58,945 nt of DNA from Owenia fusiformis (Eukaryota > Annelida > Polychaeta > Sabellida > Oweniidae): NCBI GenBank assembly GCA_903813345.2, contig CAIIXF020000624.1:2056-61000 (forward strand). Direction: 5' to 3'. The translations under genes and the position numbers were made by a program. The notes under the pieces were generated by a model that made no database searches, had not been told where the DNA came from, and saw only the letters and a list, made by a program, of their open reading frames with translations. Shown piece by piece: positions 21,641 through 31,941 of the stretch; positions within the stretch are counted from its first letter, which is position 1; each line of letters starts with the position of its first letter.

Positions 21641-22636
21641 AATGCCAAAGCGTAGCGAATCCCATTGAACAGAAATGACTGGCATTTTTACAAACGAAAT
21701 ATATAGCAAATATCATAATATAACGCACATAAGAAAGGCCACCATTTTCAAAATGGTTGATCATTAGCCAAGTTGTCATCAGAAGAAGTAATATGCTTTT
21801 TCTTTATAGTATTCACATACCAAATATGAACAAAATCGCCCTACTACTTTTCGAGTTATAGTAAAATACTTTAAAATGGTGGAAATTTTTCAAAATGGCC
21901 GCCTTCTACCAAAAGTGTCATTAGACAATGTGCCATGCTTATAGTATTCACATACTAAATATGAACAAAATCGCTCCACTACTTTTCGAGTTATAGTAAA
22001 ATACGTTAAAATGGCAGCCATTTTTCAAAATGGCCACCTTCTACCAAAAGTGTCAATAGACAGTGTGCCATGCTTATGTAATTCACATACCAAATATGAA
22101 CAAAATCGCTCCACTACTTTTTGAGTTATAGTAAAATATGTTAAAATGGCGGCCATTTTTCAAAATGGCGGCCATTTTTCAATATGGCCACCTCCTACCA
22201 AAAGTCTCATTAGACAGTGAGCCATGCTTATAGTACTCACATACCAAATATGAACAAAATCGCTCCACTACTTCTTGAGTTACAGCAAAAATCGTAAAAT
22301 AACGAGTAAAGGCCGCTATTTTTCAAGATGGCTGCCATTTGTTTCTTTAATATCTATATTTCTAGCTTCATCAATGTCCTATATAATTTTTTACATTTAA
22401 AACATATTGCTATTTTACATATTGCACCTAAATTACTGTAAAATCGGCACTAAAATGGCCGCAATTTTAAAATGAGTGGCCATTTTGAAAATCGGCTTTT
22501 GAGCAGAACTTCTACCCCCATAAGGTATATGTGTACAAAATATGGACAAAATCGGGCCAACGGTATTTGAGTTATTGCCCGGACGGACGGACGGAGGCGT
22601 TCCCTATATCCCTCCAAACTTCGTTTGATGGGATAA
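21640..22636 (-). mobile_element. Array-bearing non-autonomous element, copy B (inverted relative of copy A)
   Basis: Read on the reverse strand it follows copy A (2,851-4,235) closely: TTATCCCATC, a (CCGT)n tract, GGGCAATAACTCAAATACCG, then about four to five units with AAAAGTAGTGGAGCGATTTT and the GGCCATTTT palindrome, ending ATGGGATTCGCTACGCTTTG. It is shorter than copy A because it has fewer units. It carries a GGACGGACGGACGG run at 22,581-22,595 that copy A lacks. No protein is encoded. Confidence 0.65.
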
Positions 22637-22650
22637 AAAAGATAATACTG

Positions 22651-22732
22651 GATTTTGTTGGTGCTGTCATCTTTATATCAGCCCAGACGGGGATTTTGTT
22701 GGTGCTGTCATCTTTATATCAGCCCAGACGGG
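22651..22732 (+). repeat. 41-bp tandem duplication
   Basis: GATTTTGTTGGTGCTGTCAT followed by CTTTATATCAGCCCAGACGGG is present twice in succession, starting at 22,651 and 22,692. The copies look identical, so the duplication is recent. It lies at the edge of copy B. Confidence 0.85.
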
Positions 22733-22737
22733 GACTT

Positions 22738-24930
22738 TAAGTAGATGTCCTTTGTCCCTAGGTAGCAGCATATAGAATTTGAACCAAATTTTTTCACTGG
22801 TATAAGTTTTTTACAAAAAATGGCAGCCATTTTGAAATGTAGCTGCCATCTTGAACATTTTTTCTCAAACAGGGCTACTATATCTCAAGGCATCAGCATA
22901 TAAAATTTGAACCAAATCCATTTACTGGTATTTGAGTTATGAAAGATAACATTTTTTAGGGAAAAGTGGGGGCCATTTTGAAATTCAGATGCCATCTTGA
23001 AAAACAAGACACACAGTGATAAATATCGCACTTTGAAGAGCAAACTGGCCACCATGCAATTTACCCAGCATGGCCAAAACCTAATCAGACCGTGGCACTA
23101 GTCTGCTCTTCCATCTGTAAACATTTCAAGTTGACAAGGTTAGCGGTTTTCCTGCAATTTTGATGACAAGAATTTATTTGTAGTCTTGAACTTTGGGAAA
23201 ATTTAGATAACATTGTTTGTGACCTAATTTGATGACCTTCGACCTTGAAAATTTCACTTTTTCAGACCTCAGTAGGTCTTTTGTAATTAGCTGACCTAAA
23301 TTTAAATCCAAAATATCAATTTAGAAAATCAAATTTTTTACCTTTTCAAGGCCACTGAAGGTCAACGAAAGGTCAAATCTGAAATCTAAGGTCAGATTTG
23401 AACTTCTGAGAACTTGTAGATGTTTTTAAAAAAAAAATTTGGTCAATTTGGAGCAAGTTGAAAAATTCAAAATGGCCACCAAATTGAAAAATTCAAAATG
23501 GCCACCATGTAATTCAGCCAGCATACCCAAAACCTAATCAGATCTTGGCAATAGTCTGTTCTTGCATCTGTAAAAATTTCAAGTTGAACGGATAAGTGGT
23601 TTTCCTGGAATTTTGATGACAAGATTTGTTGAAAAATTCAAAATGGCCACCACGTAGTTTACCCAGCATGCCCTTAACCTAATCAGATCTTGGCACTAGT
23701 CTGCTATTGCATGTGTAAAAATTTCAAGTTGAACAGGTTAGCGGTTTTCTTGGAATTTTGATGACAAGAATTGATTTGTAGTCTCAAACTTTGAGAAACT
23801 TGGATAACATCATTTGTGACCTAGTTTAATGACCTTGACTTTCGACCTTTAAAATTTCACTTTTTCAGACCTCAGTAGGTGTTTTGTAATTAAGCTGACC
23901 TAAATTTAAATCCAAAATATCAATTTAGAAAATCAACTTTTTTGACCTTTTCAAGGTCACTGAAGGTGAATGAAAGGTCAAATCTGAAATCTAAGGTCAG
24001 ATTTGAACTTCTGAGAACTTGTAGATGTTTTTAAAAAAAAAATTTGGTCAATTTGGAGCAAGTTGAAAAATTCAAAATGGCCGCTAAATTAAAATATTCA
24101 AAATGGCCACCATGTAATTCAGCCAGCATACCCAAAACCTAATCAGATCTTGGCAATTGTCTGCTCTTGCATCTGTAAAAATTTCAAGTTGAACGGATAA
24201 GTGGTTTTCCTGGAATTTTGATGACAAGATTTGTTGAAAAATTCAAAATGGCCGCCACATAGTTTACCCAGCATGCCCTTAACCTAATCAGATCTTGGTA
24301 CTAGTCTGCTCTTGCATCTGTAAAAATTTCAAGTTGAACAGGTAAGCAGTTATCCTGGAAATTTGATGACAAGATTTAGTTTATGTCCCGCCCGCCCGCC
24401 CGCACACCCGCACGCCCAAACGCCCGCCCAACAGCACAAGACGACGACAATATAGCACTTTTTCAAAGTGCGATAAAAACACAGTCCCTTGGCTTCAGCA
24501 TATAACATTTGAACTAAATCCATTCACTGGTTTTTAAATTATCAAATATTTCATTTTTAATGAAAAATGGTGACCATTTCAAAATTCAGTCGCCATCTTG
24601 AAAATGTTTTCTCAAACAGAGCAACTGAGTCCATAGGCATCAGCACATTAAATTTGGATGAAATGTGTTTAGTGGTATTTGAGTTATCAAAGACTGTGTT
24701 TTCTTGCGAAAAATGACAGCCATTTTGAAAATAGGCAGTCATCGTGAAAATCTTTTCTTGAATAAAAGCTCCTTTGTTCCTAGGCATGAGCATATAAAAT
24801 TGAACCAAACCCAATTTGAACCAAATCTGTCTACTAGTAATGGAGTTATCATCGATAACATTTTTTACGAAAAATGGCGGCCATTTTGAATTGAGCAGTT
24901 ATATTGAAAATTTCCTTCTCAAGCAGGTCA
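22738..24930 (+). repeat. ~125-bp array interrupted by a nested element
   Basis: Units with 'GCATCAGCATATAAAATTTG', 'AACCAAATCCATTTACTGGT', 'ATTTGAGTTAT' and a GCCATTTTGAAA...CATCTTGAAAA segment occur at 22,738-23,020 and again at 24,480-24,930. The middle is occupied by the TATCGCACTTTGAA element (23,024-24,475), so the array existed before that insertion. Confidence 0.65.
23024..24475 (+). mobile_element. Non-autonomous element with TATCGCACTTTGAA terminal inverted repeats
   Basis: TATCGCACTTTGAA at 23,024 is inverted exactly at 24,462-24,475. ACACAGT occurs a few bases outside each end (23,012 and 24,479), a possible target duplication. The interior is two imperfect copies of a ~600-bp block (23,040-23,640 and 23,640-24,240), each with AAAATGGCCACCATG, AACCTAATCAGATCTTGGCA and GTCAGATTTGAACTTCTGAG, and then a third partial copy. 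A (CCCG)n tract precedes the right end. There is no ORF. Confidence 0.72.
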
Positions 24931-25508
24931 TACACCAATATAGAATAAGCCTATAAAAGGAGGAGGGAAGTTAGCGCAACAGATTTTGGACAGTCATATG
25001 TTTGATTTTGGCCATTTCCTTGGGTTTTAAACAGGTGCATATGTTAGGCCAATGCATTACCTCCAGGAAAATCCCTTCGAGAGATGATAAAATAATTTAG
25101 ACTTTGAGACAGGGTAGATGCAAACAACCCACCCACATGTTTTTTCTGAAATGTTTTCCTGATTTTCAACCCCTTCCATCCCTGCTTTTTTAATTTTTCT
25201 TGCATTATTATGTTGGGTTTTGACACACATTTAATCCCTTAAAAGGAATAAATTATTCCTTTTAGATAAAGTGGAAAACAATATTTCCCATGTTATTTTC
25301 CCATAGGAAAAATCATTACTTTCAGCTAAGTTTGGTCACCCATAATGGGTATCTTTAAAACCACTGGAGGAATCACTTATTCCTTTAAAGTGGTTCCTTC
25401 TAAAAACCCTCCCATCGGACATGGTGGGATGTCCGATGGGAGGGACATGATGGGCAGTCATCGAAGCCTGTGATGAAAGACTTATCATTGTGCAAATCAT
25501 ATTGAAAT
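24931..25508. other. Non-coding stretch with two perfect palindromes
   Basis: No gene is seen. It contains AAAAGGAATAA-A-TTATTCCTTTT (25,241-25,263) and a 16-bp-arm hairpin at 25,407-25,444. Confidence 0.55.
25407..25444. repeat. Perfect 16-bp inverted repeat
   Basis: CCCTCCCATCGGACAT and its exact complement flank a six-base loop, GGTGGG. It lies about 60 bp from a possible coding relic on the reverse strand. The function is unknown; it could be a folded MITE core. Confidence 0.7.
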
Positions 25509-25737
25509 TCATCTCATTCCCCAAGCATTCAGCAAAGTATTAATATTCTCTTCAACTGTGTTAGCCAATATCTGCACAGTGTTAGCCACATCTTCTACAC
25601 GAGTGCTTAGCGTTTTGGCAACATTTTCCATCTGAGCACTAATCATTTTTGCCATATTTTCAACTCGATTGTTCATCTGTAAATTATCTCTCTGATTTTG
25701 CTGACAAAGATTGTCTATTTTCCCCTCTATATGTATG
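25509..25737 (-). pseudogene. Reverse-strand coiled-coil-like coding relic
   Basis: Read leftward from about 25,737 it gives about 75 residues with a repeating pattern, VENMAK, then MENVAK, then VEDVANTV, ending NTLLNAWGMR and TGA. The spacing of V, M, A and L suggests an amphipathic helix, as in N-terminal coiled coils of Gag or LINE ORF1 proteins. The reading frame continues into DNA antisense to the reverse transcriptase, where it is a shadow. It could be a foreign gene fragment joined head-to-head to the LINE. Confidence 0.3.
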
Positions 25738-27681
25738 ACTGAAGAAGTTGCAACTGCTGTTGGGAGAACCAAGCTAAGAAAAGCTGCTGGAGTGGACAAT
25801 ATACCTGCCGAGGTGTTAAAGAACCCAACCTGTATCGCTATGTTACACAATATTATTTCTGAGTGTTTTAACACAGGAATTGTGCCTAAACAGTGGATGC
25901 AATGTGTTATAAGTCCAATATACAAAGATGGGATCAAAACTAACCCTCTAAATTATCGAGCTATTTCCTTGATATCTGTCCCCTGTAAAATTTATTGTGA
26001 TATACTGAACATGAGGTTGACAACTTTTCTTGAGGAAAATAAGTTGTTATCTGATGAACAAAATGGTTTCAGGAAAAAACGTAGTTGTTTGGATCAGGTG
26101 CATAGTTTGTATTCCATTATAAACAATAGAAAACTGTCTAAACTAGACACATTTGTGTGCTATATTGATTATATTAAAGCCTTCGGAAGTCTTAACAGGG
26201 ACTGCCTATGGTTTAAAATGAACAAAATTGTCATTAAAGGTAAAATGTTTAAGGCTGTGAAGTCGCTATATCAGGATGTTACATGTAGTGTGAGGATAAA
26301 TGGAATTTTAACCCCTTGGTTCAGTGCTAAGTCTGGTACGAAGGAAGGATGTCTATTATCGCCCACGATTTTTTCCATCTATGTAGACTCCATAGCTGAA
26401 GAAATAAAAAGTTTAAATTGTGGGGTCACAATTAACAACGAAAAAGTGTGTATACTCATGTATGCCGACGACATTGCTTTGATAGCGGAGACCCCTCAAG
26501 ATCTTCAGCGCATGCTTAATGTTGTAAACCAGTGGTGTAGGAAATGGAGACTCAGCATAGGTCAGAAAAAAACTAAAATCGTTCACTACAGGCCAACCTC
26601 TAAACCAAGATCTACATATCAATTTAAATGTGGAATAAAATCAATAGAATATACTGAAAAATATAAATACTTGGGAGTATGGCTTGAAGAGCATGTCAAC
26701 CCTCAAATAACAGCAAAGGAAATTGCTAAGTCTGCAAGTCGTGCTTTATGTGTAATAATGTCAAAATTCCAACAAACTGGAGGCATGGATATAACTGTTT
26801 ACAGCAAATTATATGACACTTTAGTGCAACCTGTGATCAACTATGGCTGTTCATTGATAGGTAATAATGAGCACAAGTGTATAAATGCAGTCCAAAATAA
26901 GGCATCAAAATTCTTTCTTGGTGTCGGTGTCAAAACAAACAACGAAGCAGCTCGAGCTGACCTTGGATGGGACTTACCACTTCACAAACAACAGATAGAG
27001 AGTGCACGTCTTTTTATACGCCTGCAAAATTTGGACAAAGATAGGTTAAACTCAAAAATACATCATTGGTCCTTAAGACGTAAAAATAGTTGGGACTACA
27101 GAGTCTACAAGTTCTTAGAGGCATCAGGCCAAGGGAATATAACTCAAATGGAAAACTTAAATGCTAAAGCTATTTTAGAAGAGGTCAAGCTTTATCAACA
27201 ATCTCAAGATCCCTTTCTAAAAAACATTTGGAATGACAAAAACAATGAAGTGAATGGTAATAAATTAAGAACTTTCAGGCAATTTAAGTATGGAGTAGTA
27301 GCAGAAAGTTATGTAACTTGTTTCATCCCAAGACACCATCGAAGTGCATTGGCTAAACTAAGAACTGGGACGCTACAACTCCGTATAGAAACTGGTAGAT
27401 ATGATGGTACTCCTCTGGACCAGAGAACTTGCAAACTCTGTGATTTGGATGAAGTTGAAAATGAAATTCATTTTCTGATAAAATGTCCACACTATAAGCT
27501 CCTAAGGGATACCTTCTATAGAGAGATTGTGCAAGAGCAATTGCCATATATAGACTTGAATAATGCAAATTCACTTTTGACATTTATTAGCCTAATGCTT
27601 GCCAAGAAGATTCAAAAACCTCTAGCAGCTCTTATTCATAATATGTATTCAAAAAGGCAATTTGACTATGGCAGATTATAG
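25737..27681 (+). CDS. 5'-truncated LINE reverse transcriptase
   Basis: The open frame begins at TEEVATAVGR and runs 648 codons without a stop. RT landmarks in order: LRKAAGVDNIPAEVLKN, NYRAISLISVPCKIY, NGFRKKRSCLDQV, CYIDYIKAFGSL (catalytic Asp kept; the usual AFD is AFG), GTKEGCLLSPTIF, and MYADDIAL near residue 251 of the long frame. Then come a thumb/connection region with YKYLGVW and a C-terminal CCHC-type motif, CKLCDLDEVENEIHFLIKC. There is no AP-endonuclease, so the 5' half is missing; this is normal for LINE insertions truncated on integration. The clade is unclear, with Jockey/I/RTE-like RTs as candidates. The start is not a real initiation codon. Confidence 0.85.
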
Positions 27682-28386
27682 GAGTTACATTTGTGAAGTC
27701 CAGACTTGGTTAAAACTGATACTTTTTTAGAATTAAAGATATAAATGAAATCTCTCGAAAAATGAAGAAAACAACAGCGAAAATATTGCATCTTATAACA
27801 TTAACAATCCCATTTACAGCGATAGCTCTTGCTTTTGGCCATCATGTCTTGGGTTGTAATTGAAAGGCCCTATTTAACTATACTTTCAGGTATACAAGAT
27901 GACGAGGAAGCAACAAGCCAGCAACTTAGAAGGCTGAAAAACTATAATAGACAATCTCACTAGATATTTTGTTTTTCAAAAAGAATAGAAAATATAGACA
28001 TCTTGTTTTTTAAGTAGATACAGTTAAACCTGTGTATATTGAACATTTTTGATAAACGTTCAGTATTGGTATCACTGGGCGAAGTGACTAAATATAAACA
28101 ATTTTATTCACAAATAATCAGTGAATAAATTATTATTATCTGGTTAAAACCTATTATCGAGACTATTATTGCTGGTTATCACTGATTATCGAGACTTATT
28201 AATCAACAATAACCAGTGTTTTAACTGGTTATTACGATAATCAATTCTTATTAATGTGTAGCCAATGACAAAAAATCGAACTGATTATCAAGTCAAGTGA
28301 TTATTATTTGTTTTCATTAGGAATTAAGAACTGTCTGCCACTTATCCATCCAATCCTTCCAATTATTAGCCGTTGAATAAACAAAG
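27682..28386. other. LINE 3' flank and palindrome-rich DNA
   Basis: It covers the LINE 3' end, a pogo-like terminus near 28,022 (TACAGTTAAACCTGTGTATA), and 28,130-28,320 where CTGGTTAAAAC, GGTTATCACTGATTATCGAG and their complements alternate and could fold into several hairpins. No gene is seen. Confidence 0.45.
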
Positions 28387-28500
28387 TACAGGGTGACTCA
28401 AAAAATGCAACCCTCCATTTCTTCAATATTTTTCTTAAATGGAGGTTAATTGCTCTGAAATTTATACTATTAAATTTTGAAAATATATTTTAAATGTAAA
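28387..28500 (+). mobile_element. CAGGGTG element end
   Basis: TACAGGGTGACTCAAAAAAT followed by GCAACCCTCCATTTC has the form of the other CAGGGTG-ended elements here. The opposite end was not found. It lies upstream of the kinase-like gene. Confidence 0.4.
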
Positions 28501-28673
28501 TTATGACCATGATTCATTTGTTTGTTTTCAAAACTTATAATCTTTACGATTATTCAATATTATTACCAGCCAAAATCCATTTTGAATAAAAAAAAAGTTT
28601 ATATCAACAGATCAAATAAAATTGATTATTTCAAAAGATAAGTTGATTAGGGGATTAAGATTACTTCACTGTT

Positions 28674-28734
28674 GGATGTCCCCCATGGGAGATTATTCCT
28701 GGCATACATTGGTAATCTCCTGGGGGTGACATCC
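28674..28734. promoter_or_regulatory. Imperfect hairpin upstream of the RFX-kinase TATA box
   Basis: GGATGTCCCCCATGGGAGAT and its near-complement (TAATCTCC-TGGGGGTGACATCC) flank a 17-base spacer, about 40 bp before the TATA box. The arms match at about 20 of 23 positions. It could be an operator-like dyad or a small MITE; the role is inferred from position. Confidence 0.4.
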
Positions 28735-28776
28735 TTTGATTCGTTAAGGTGTGAAAACATACCTGCCACAATTTAG

Positions 28777-28783
28777 TATATAA
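28777..28783 (+). promoter_or_regulatory. TATA box of the RFX-kinase gene
   Basis: TATATAA lies 47 bp before the ATG at 28,831, predicting transcription from about 28,808 and a very short 5' UTR. Confidence 0.6.
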
Positions 28784-28830
28784 GAGGGTGATTTTTGGAA
28801 TAAAAATCATATCCAACTGATCAACACATC

Positions 28831-31163
28831 ATGGCACAGAATCAACTCAAGGCTCAACTAAAGGCATGGTTAGGACGTCACCTTACAGACCAAGATGGAG
28901 ACACTCCAACAAGAGTATACAGCAGCGATGTCTACAATGATATGTTAAGCAAGACAAAGGTCAAGATATCAAAAACAATGCTTGGAAGATGCCTGAAAGA
29001 ACTCTACCCAGGAACCAATCTAGTCAATGGCGGGAAATCGACAAAGAACATACCGAGAAAGTATTACTACTCCGGGGTTTACTACAGGAGCGTTTCTTCC
29101 GAAATCCCACAGTCAGCACCTATAGCCTTCAACGAAGACACTGATGACTTGGATATACAACCGTCATGCAGTATGACAAAACAAGCTATCATTGAAAGAA
29201 TCGAATCACCACCCAGAAGACAAGGCCCTGCTACATTGGAAATTGCTACCCAGACAGAAATAGAATTCACCAGCACAGGATCCCAGACAGATTTTAAGTC
29301 TCCATCAACACAGCAAGTCAACGACCTACAAAAGCAAATCAAGCACCTCTCTGATCTTCTTCACACCACACAGCTAGAAATGGACCGATTATACACTACG
29401 TTAGGCTACCTTCCAAATCCCCACAGTACTGAAGCAGGTGAACGGTATCACGTGGAAGCAGACTTTGAGCAACTTTCCTCCCTTGAACGTATTTTGGGAA
29501 AAGGCTCATTTGTCGTGGTTACCCAAAGACGTCTCCAGAATGGCACAAGTATTGCAGTGAAGCAGCTTACAAGTCGAGAATCTTCAATCCGAGAATATCA
29601 ACACCTGGCAGCTGCTCAGCTGAACAAACCGGATTTTATACAAACCCTCCTGGCAGTAGACCTCAATGGACCACCCTATTCAAAAGTAAGTGAGTGTGTA
29701 CACCTTGGAGCTTCAGCAACATCAATGGAGGCTGTTGTGTGAGACCCAACATCCTATCAACAGATAGACCCTCCAGCCCAGCTGAAATGTTTGGTAGCAG
29801 GACTCAAATTTCTTCACAGTCAGGGAATCCTTCACAATAATATCAAATTGAATAACTACCTTCTATCATCTTCTACATCAAGCGTCATCATCGACTTTGG
29901 GATTGCCTGTCCACTAGCAGAGCCAAGGAAGTACTCTAAACCAGCCAATCACCTGTGCTACTGGATAGCCCCGGAGGTGCAGAATGCTACAAAGGCATTC
30001 TCTGTACATAGTGACATTTTTTCAGTAGGGACATTTGTGCGTGGGATTCACGAGATTGCCCCATTTCCTATGTTCATTTCTGTTGCAACTAAGTTTTGTA
30101 GTTTGTACCCACCTAGTAGATCTATTTTCTCCATCTTCAACATTGTATGATGCATGGTAGTTCAACAAGTTAAACCCAATACTACGGCTTTCATTTATTA
30201 ATCTGAATTTATGGTGACTTCTTTCTTAAGATCCTCCTTATCCAAATATTGAGGCAGACAATGTCGACAATGTACAGGCTTTGTTCGACTACTATTTTGA
30301 ACATCTTCCGTCTGCCTTTGACGATCTTATTGTAGAATTCCACGCTGCACCTCTGAGGTAATAACCGGAATGTTATCTCAAGCATAAGTTAATTGTTTCT
30401 TTAATGAATGCAAGTTGTAATTTTAAATGATTTTGTTTTCAGAAAGTTGGCCACTTCCATCCTGAAGCCAGTAGTAGTATTCTTGGAGAATTCCCTTGAT
30501 TTTGGTATTGACTCGGTGAAGGACGCAATTCTAACATTGGCACTTGAAGCATACATCCGTAACTTTTTCGATGGTACACCTATACGCATTCTATACCAAG
30601 CCTGGCAGTAACAACCGTCTACTAAGAGCAGCTAACTACAGTTTCCGTGAACCCTAGGACGCTTCCACCATACCAGTTCGAGATGATGAAGACACACTGA
30701 AGGAGTTACTAACAGCCTTGTCCAGCCTTGGTGGGGAGAGATACTACATCCACTCTTTCCTTGGTATAAGTTATTGCACCTGGACGGGGCTTCTACAGAG
30801 AGACAACAGGAATTAGCTCGACTCATTATGCTTGGGGCTATCAGTGCAGAGTGTGACACGACCATCCACAGTTTCATGTTAGTACATACCATTTGCTAAG
30901 CCATTATTTCTCGCTGAAGATAATCTCGGATAAAAAAATTATATATCAATGATTATTTCTTATAGCTACAACCAGTACAGAGAGAGGTACGGGGAGTTGA
31001 GCCGCAGAGAGGTGTACGACCTACTAGTGACCAAGCCAAAACCACTCTGTCAGGCTAAGCGGCACACTCTACATGCTTTTGTTAAGAAGTTGGACCCAAT
31101 TCACATCGAGGTAGAGGAGGGCAGAGATGTTACCCTATTAGACGATTTTCTCGGATCAGTGGA
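28831..31163 (+). pseudogene. RFX-like winged-helix / protein-kinase-like gene, multi-exon, broken
   Basis: Exon 1 (28,831 to about 30,100) encodes an RFX-like DNA-binding region (residues about 5-90; KTMLGRCLKELYPG, RKYYYSGVYYR), a polar linker, a short coiled coil (about 164-192) and a kinase fold: ILGKGSFVVV (221), IAVKQL, HSQGILHNNIKLNNYLL in the catalytic loop, IDFGIA, WIAPEV and DIFSVG. HNN replaces HRD. A TGA at 29,740-29,742 interrupts the same frame between the lobes. Later exons fit by phase: 30,231-30,357 (AG|GTAATA), 30,443 onward (TTTTCAG|), then 30,966-31,163 (TATAG| to GTGAGT). A frameshift near 30,590, a TAG near 30,656 and a frameshift near 30,765 also break the frame. Introns are kept, so this is not a processed copy. 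Confidence 0.7.
29740..29742 (+). other. In-frame TGA within the kinase-like domain
   Basis: The frame reads MEAVV, TGA, DPTSYQQIDPP and on without other change to the catalytic loop. Kinase motifs continue downstream in the same frame, so this is a nonsense change or, less likely, read-through. TGA may derive from CGA (Arg). Confidence 0.8.
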
Positions 31164-31267
31164 GTGAGTACAACCCTTCTCCTTCATTGTGATTCATCAT
31201 TATAGAGTCAAACATAAGATTTCCCATTAAATGTATGGGTGTAATGTACAATGATATAATGTTTATG

Positions 31268-31641
31268 TGTTGCCCTATAATGTTGATGAGTCAACATTAT
31301 AGGGCAACAACAAGTTTTTCGTCATGTGTTACCCATAATGTTGATGAGTCATACTTTAAAGTGCCACTTAACTTTCCTTTCCATATAAGGGAGATAGCTC
31401 CTCCTACTCTTAGCTCATTGGCTATCTTATTTTAATTGCCTTGGTATTTAAGTGGGAGCAGGCTGGGTTAAGGCAGAATCAAGTTGAGTTTTTAAGTGAA
31501 GAGATTGATTGTAACATATAAGATGTAAATAAAGAGAATTATATGAGTATACTTGAACAAGTTTGTCTTTTATTTTACTGGGAGTCATTTAAAACACATT
31601 AACCTTTAAAAGTTAAGTGAAAGAACCACAAAAAGGCTTCA
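31268..31641 (+). mobile_element. Solo or truncated LTR of a second retrotransposon
   Basis: The right edge is clear: AAAAAGGCTTCA is followed by TTGGTGGCAACGGTGGCAC, a primer-site-like sequence resembling that at 7,271. Inside are TATTTAAG near 31,446 and AATAAA at 31,528-31,533. The left edge is either 31,268 (TGTTGCCCTATAATG) or about 31,325 (TGTGTTACCCATAATG); both are followed by TTGATGAGTCA. No Gag or Pol follows. Confidence 0.5.
31269..31308. repeat. Perfect 18-bp inverted repeat
   Basis: GTTGCCCTATAATGTTGA and its exact complement are separated by TGAG. It lies at the left edge of the LTR-like segment; the left arm resembles a sequence 59 bp downstream. Confidence 0.75.
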
Positions 31642-31661
31642 TTGGTGGCAACGGTGGCACT

Positions 31662-31930
31662 TATACTTTAAGGTTGATTGTTTTTTGACTGTTGAGTTCT
31701 CATCTACATCATCTACAAGTTCTGAGAAGTCAGATTTGAGACATGATCATTTCTCAACATGCTTCAAAGTGACCAATTTTATCATCTATACTCAAGTACT
31801 CAAAAGTTAAAATCTGACTATAAATTTGAGAGATGACCTTCTCAAGGTCAAAAAAATATTATGAGCAACTAGATGGTGACATTTTGTCACGTTTACGCCC
31901 TTTGGGTATTTTAATTCCAGATGTTATATT
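31662..31930. other. Non-coding, repeat-derived
   Basis: Words such as AAGTTCTGAGAAGTCAGATT match the interior of the element at 23-24.5 kb in reverse, so this is debris of that family. Confidence 0.4.
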
Positions 31931-31941
31931 TTTTATTTTAG

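Noticed and set aside
22581-22595. GGACGGACGGACGG run as a regulatory element
   Set aside because: It is a short microsatellite at the edge of an array element, absent from copy A.
29740-29742. TGA as a selenocysteine codon
   Set aside because: No SECIS-like hairpin was recognised downstream and the position is not a known selenoprotein site; other stops and frameshifts in the same gene point to decay.
31621-31662. Second full LTR retrotransposon starting here
   Set aside because: The primer-like site is present, but the DNA 20 bp later is unrelated repeat debris with no Gag, so only a solo or truncated LTR is supported.
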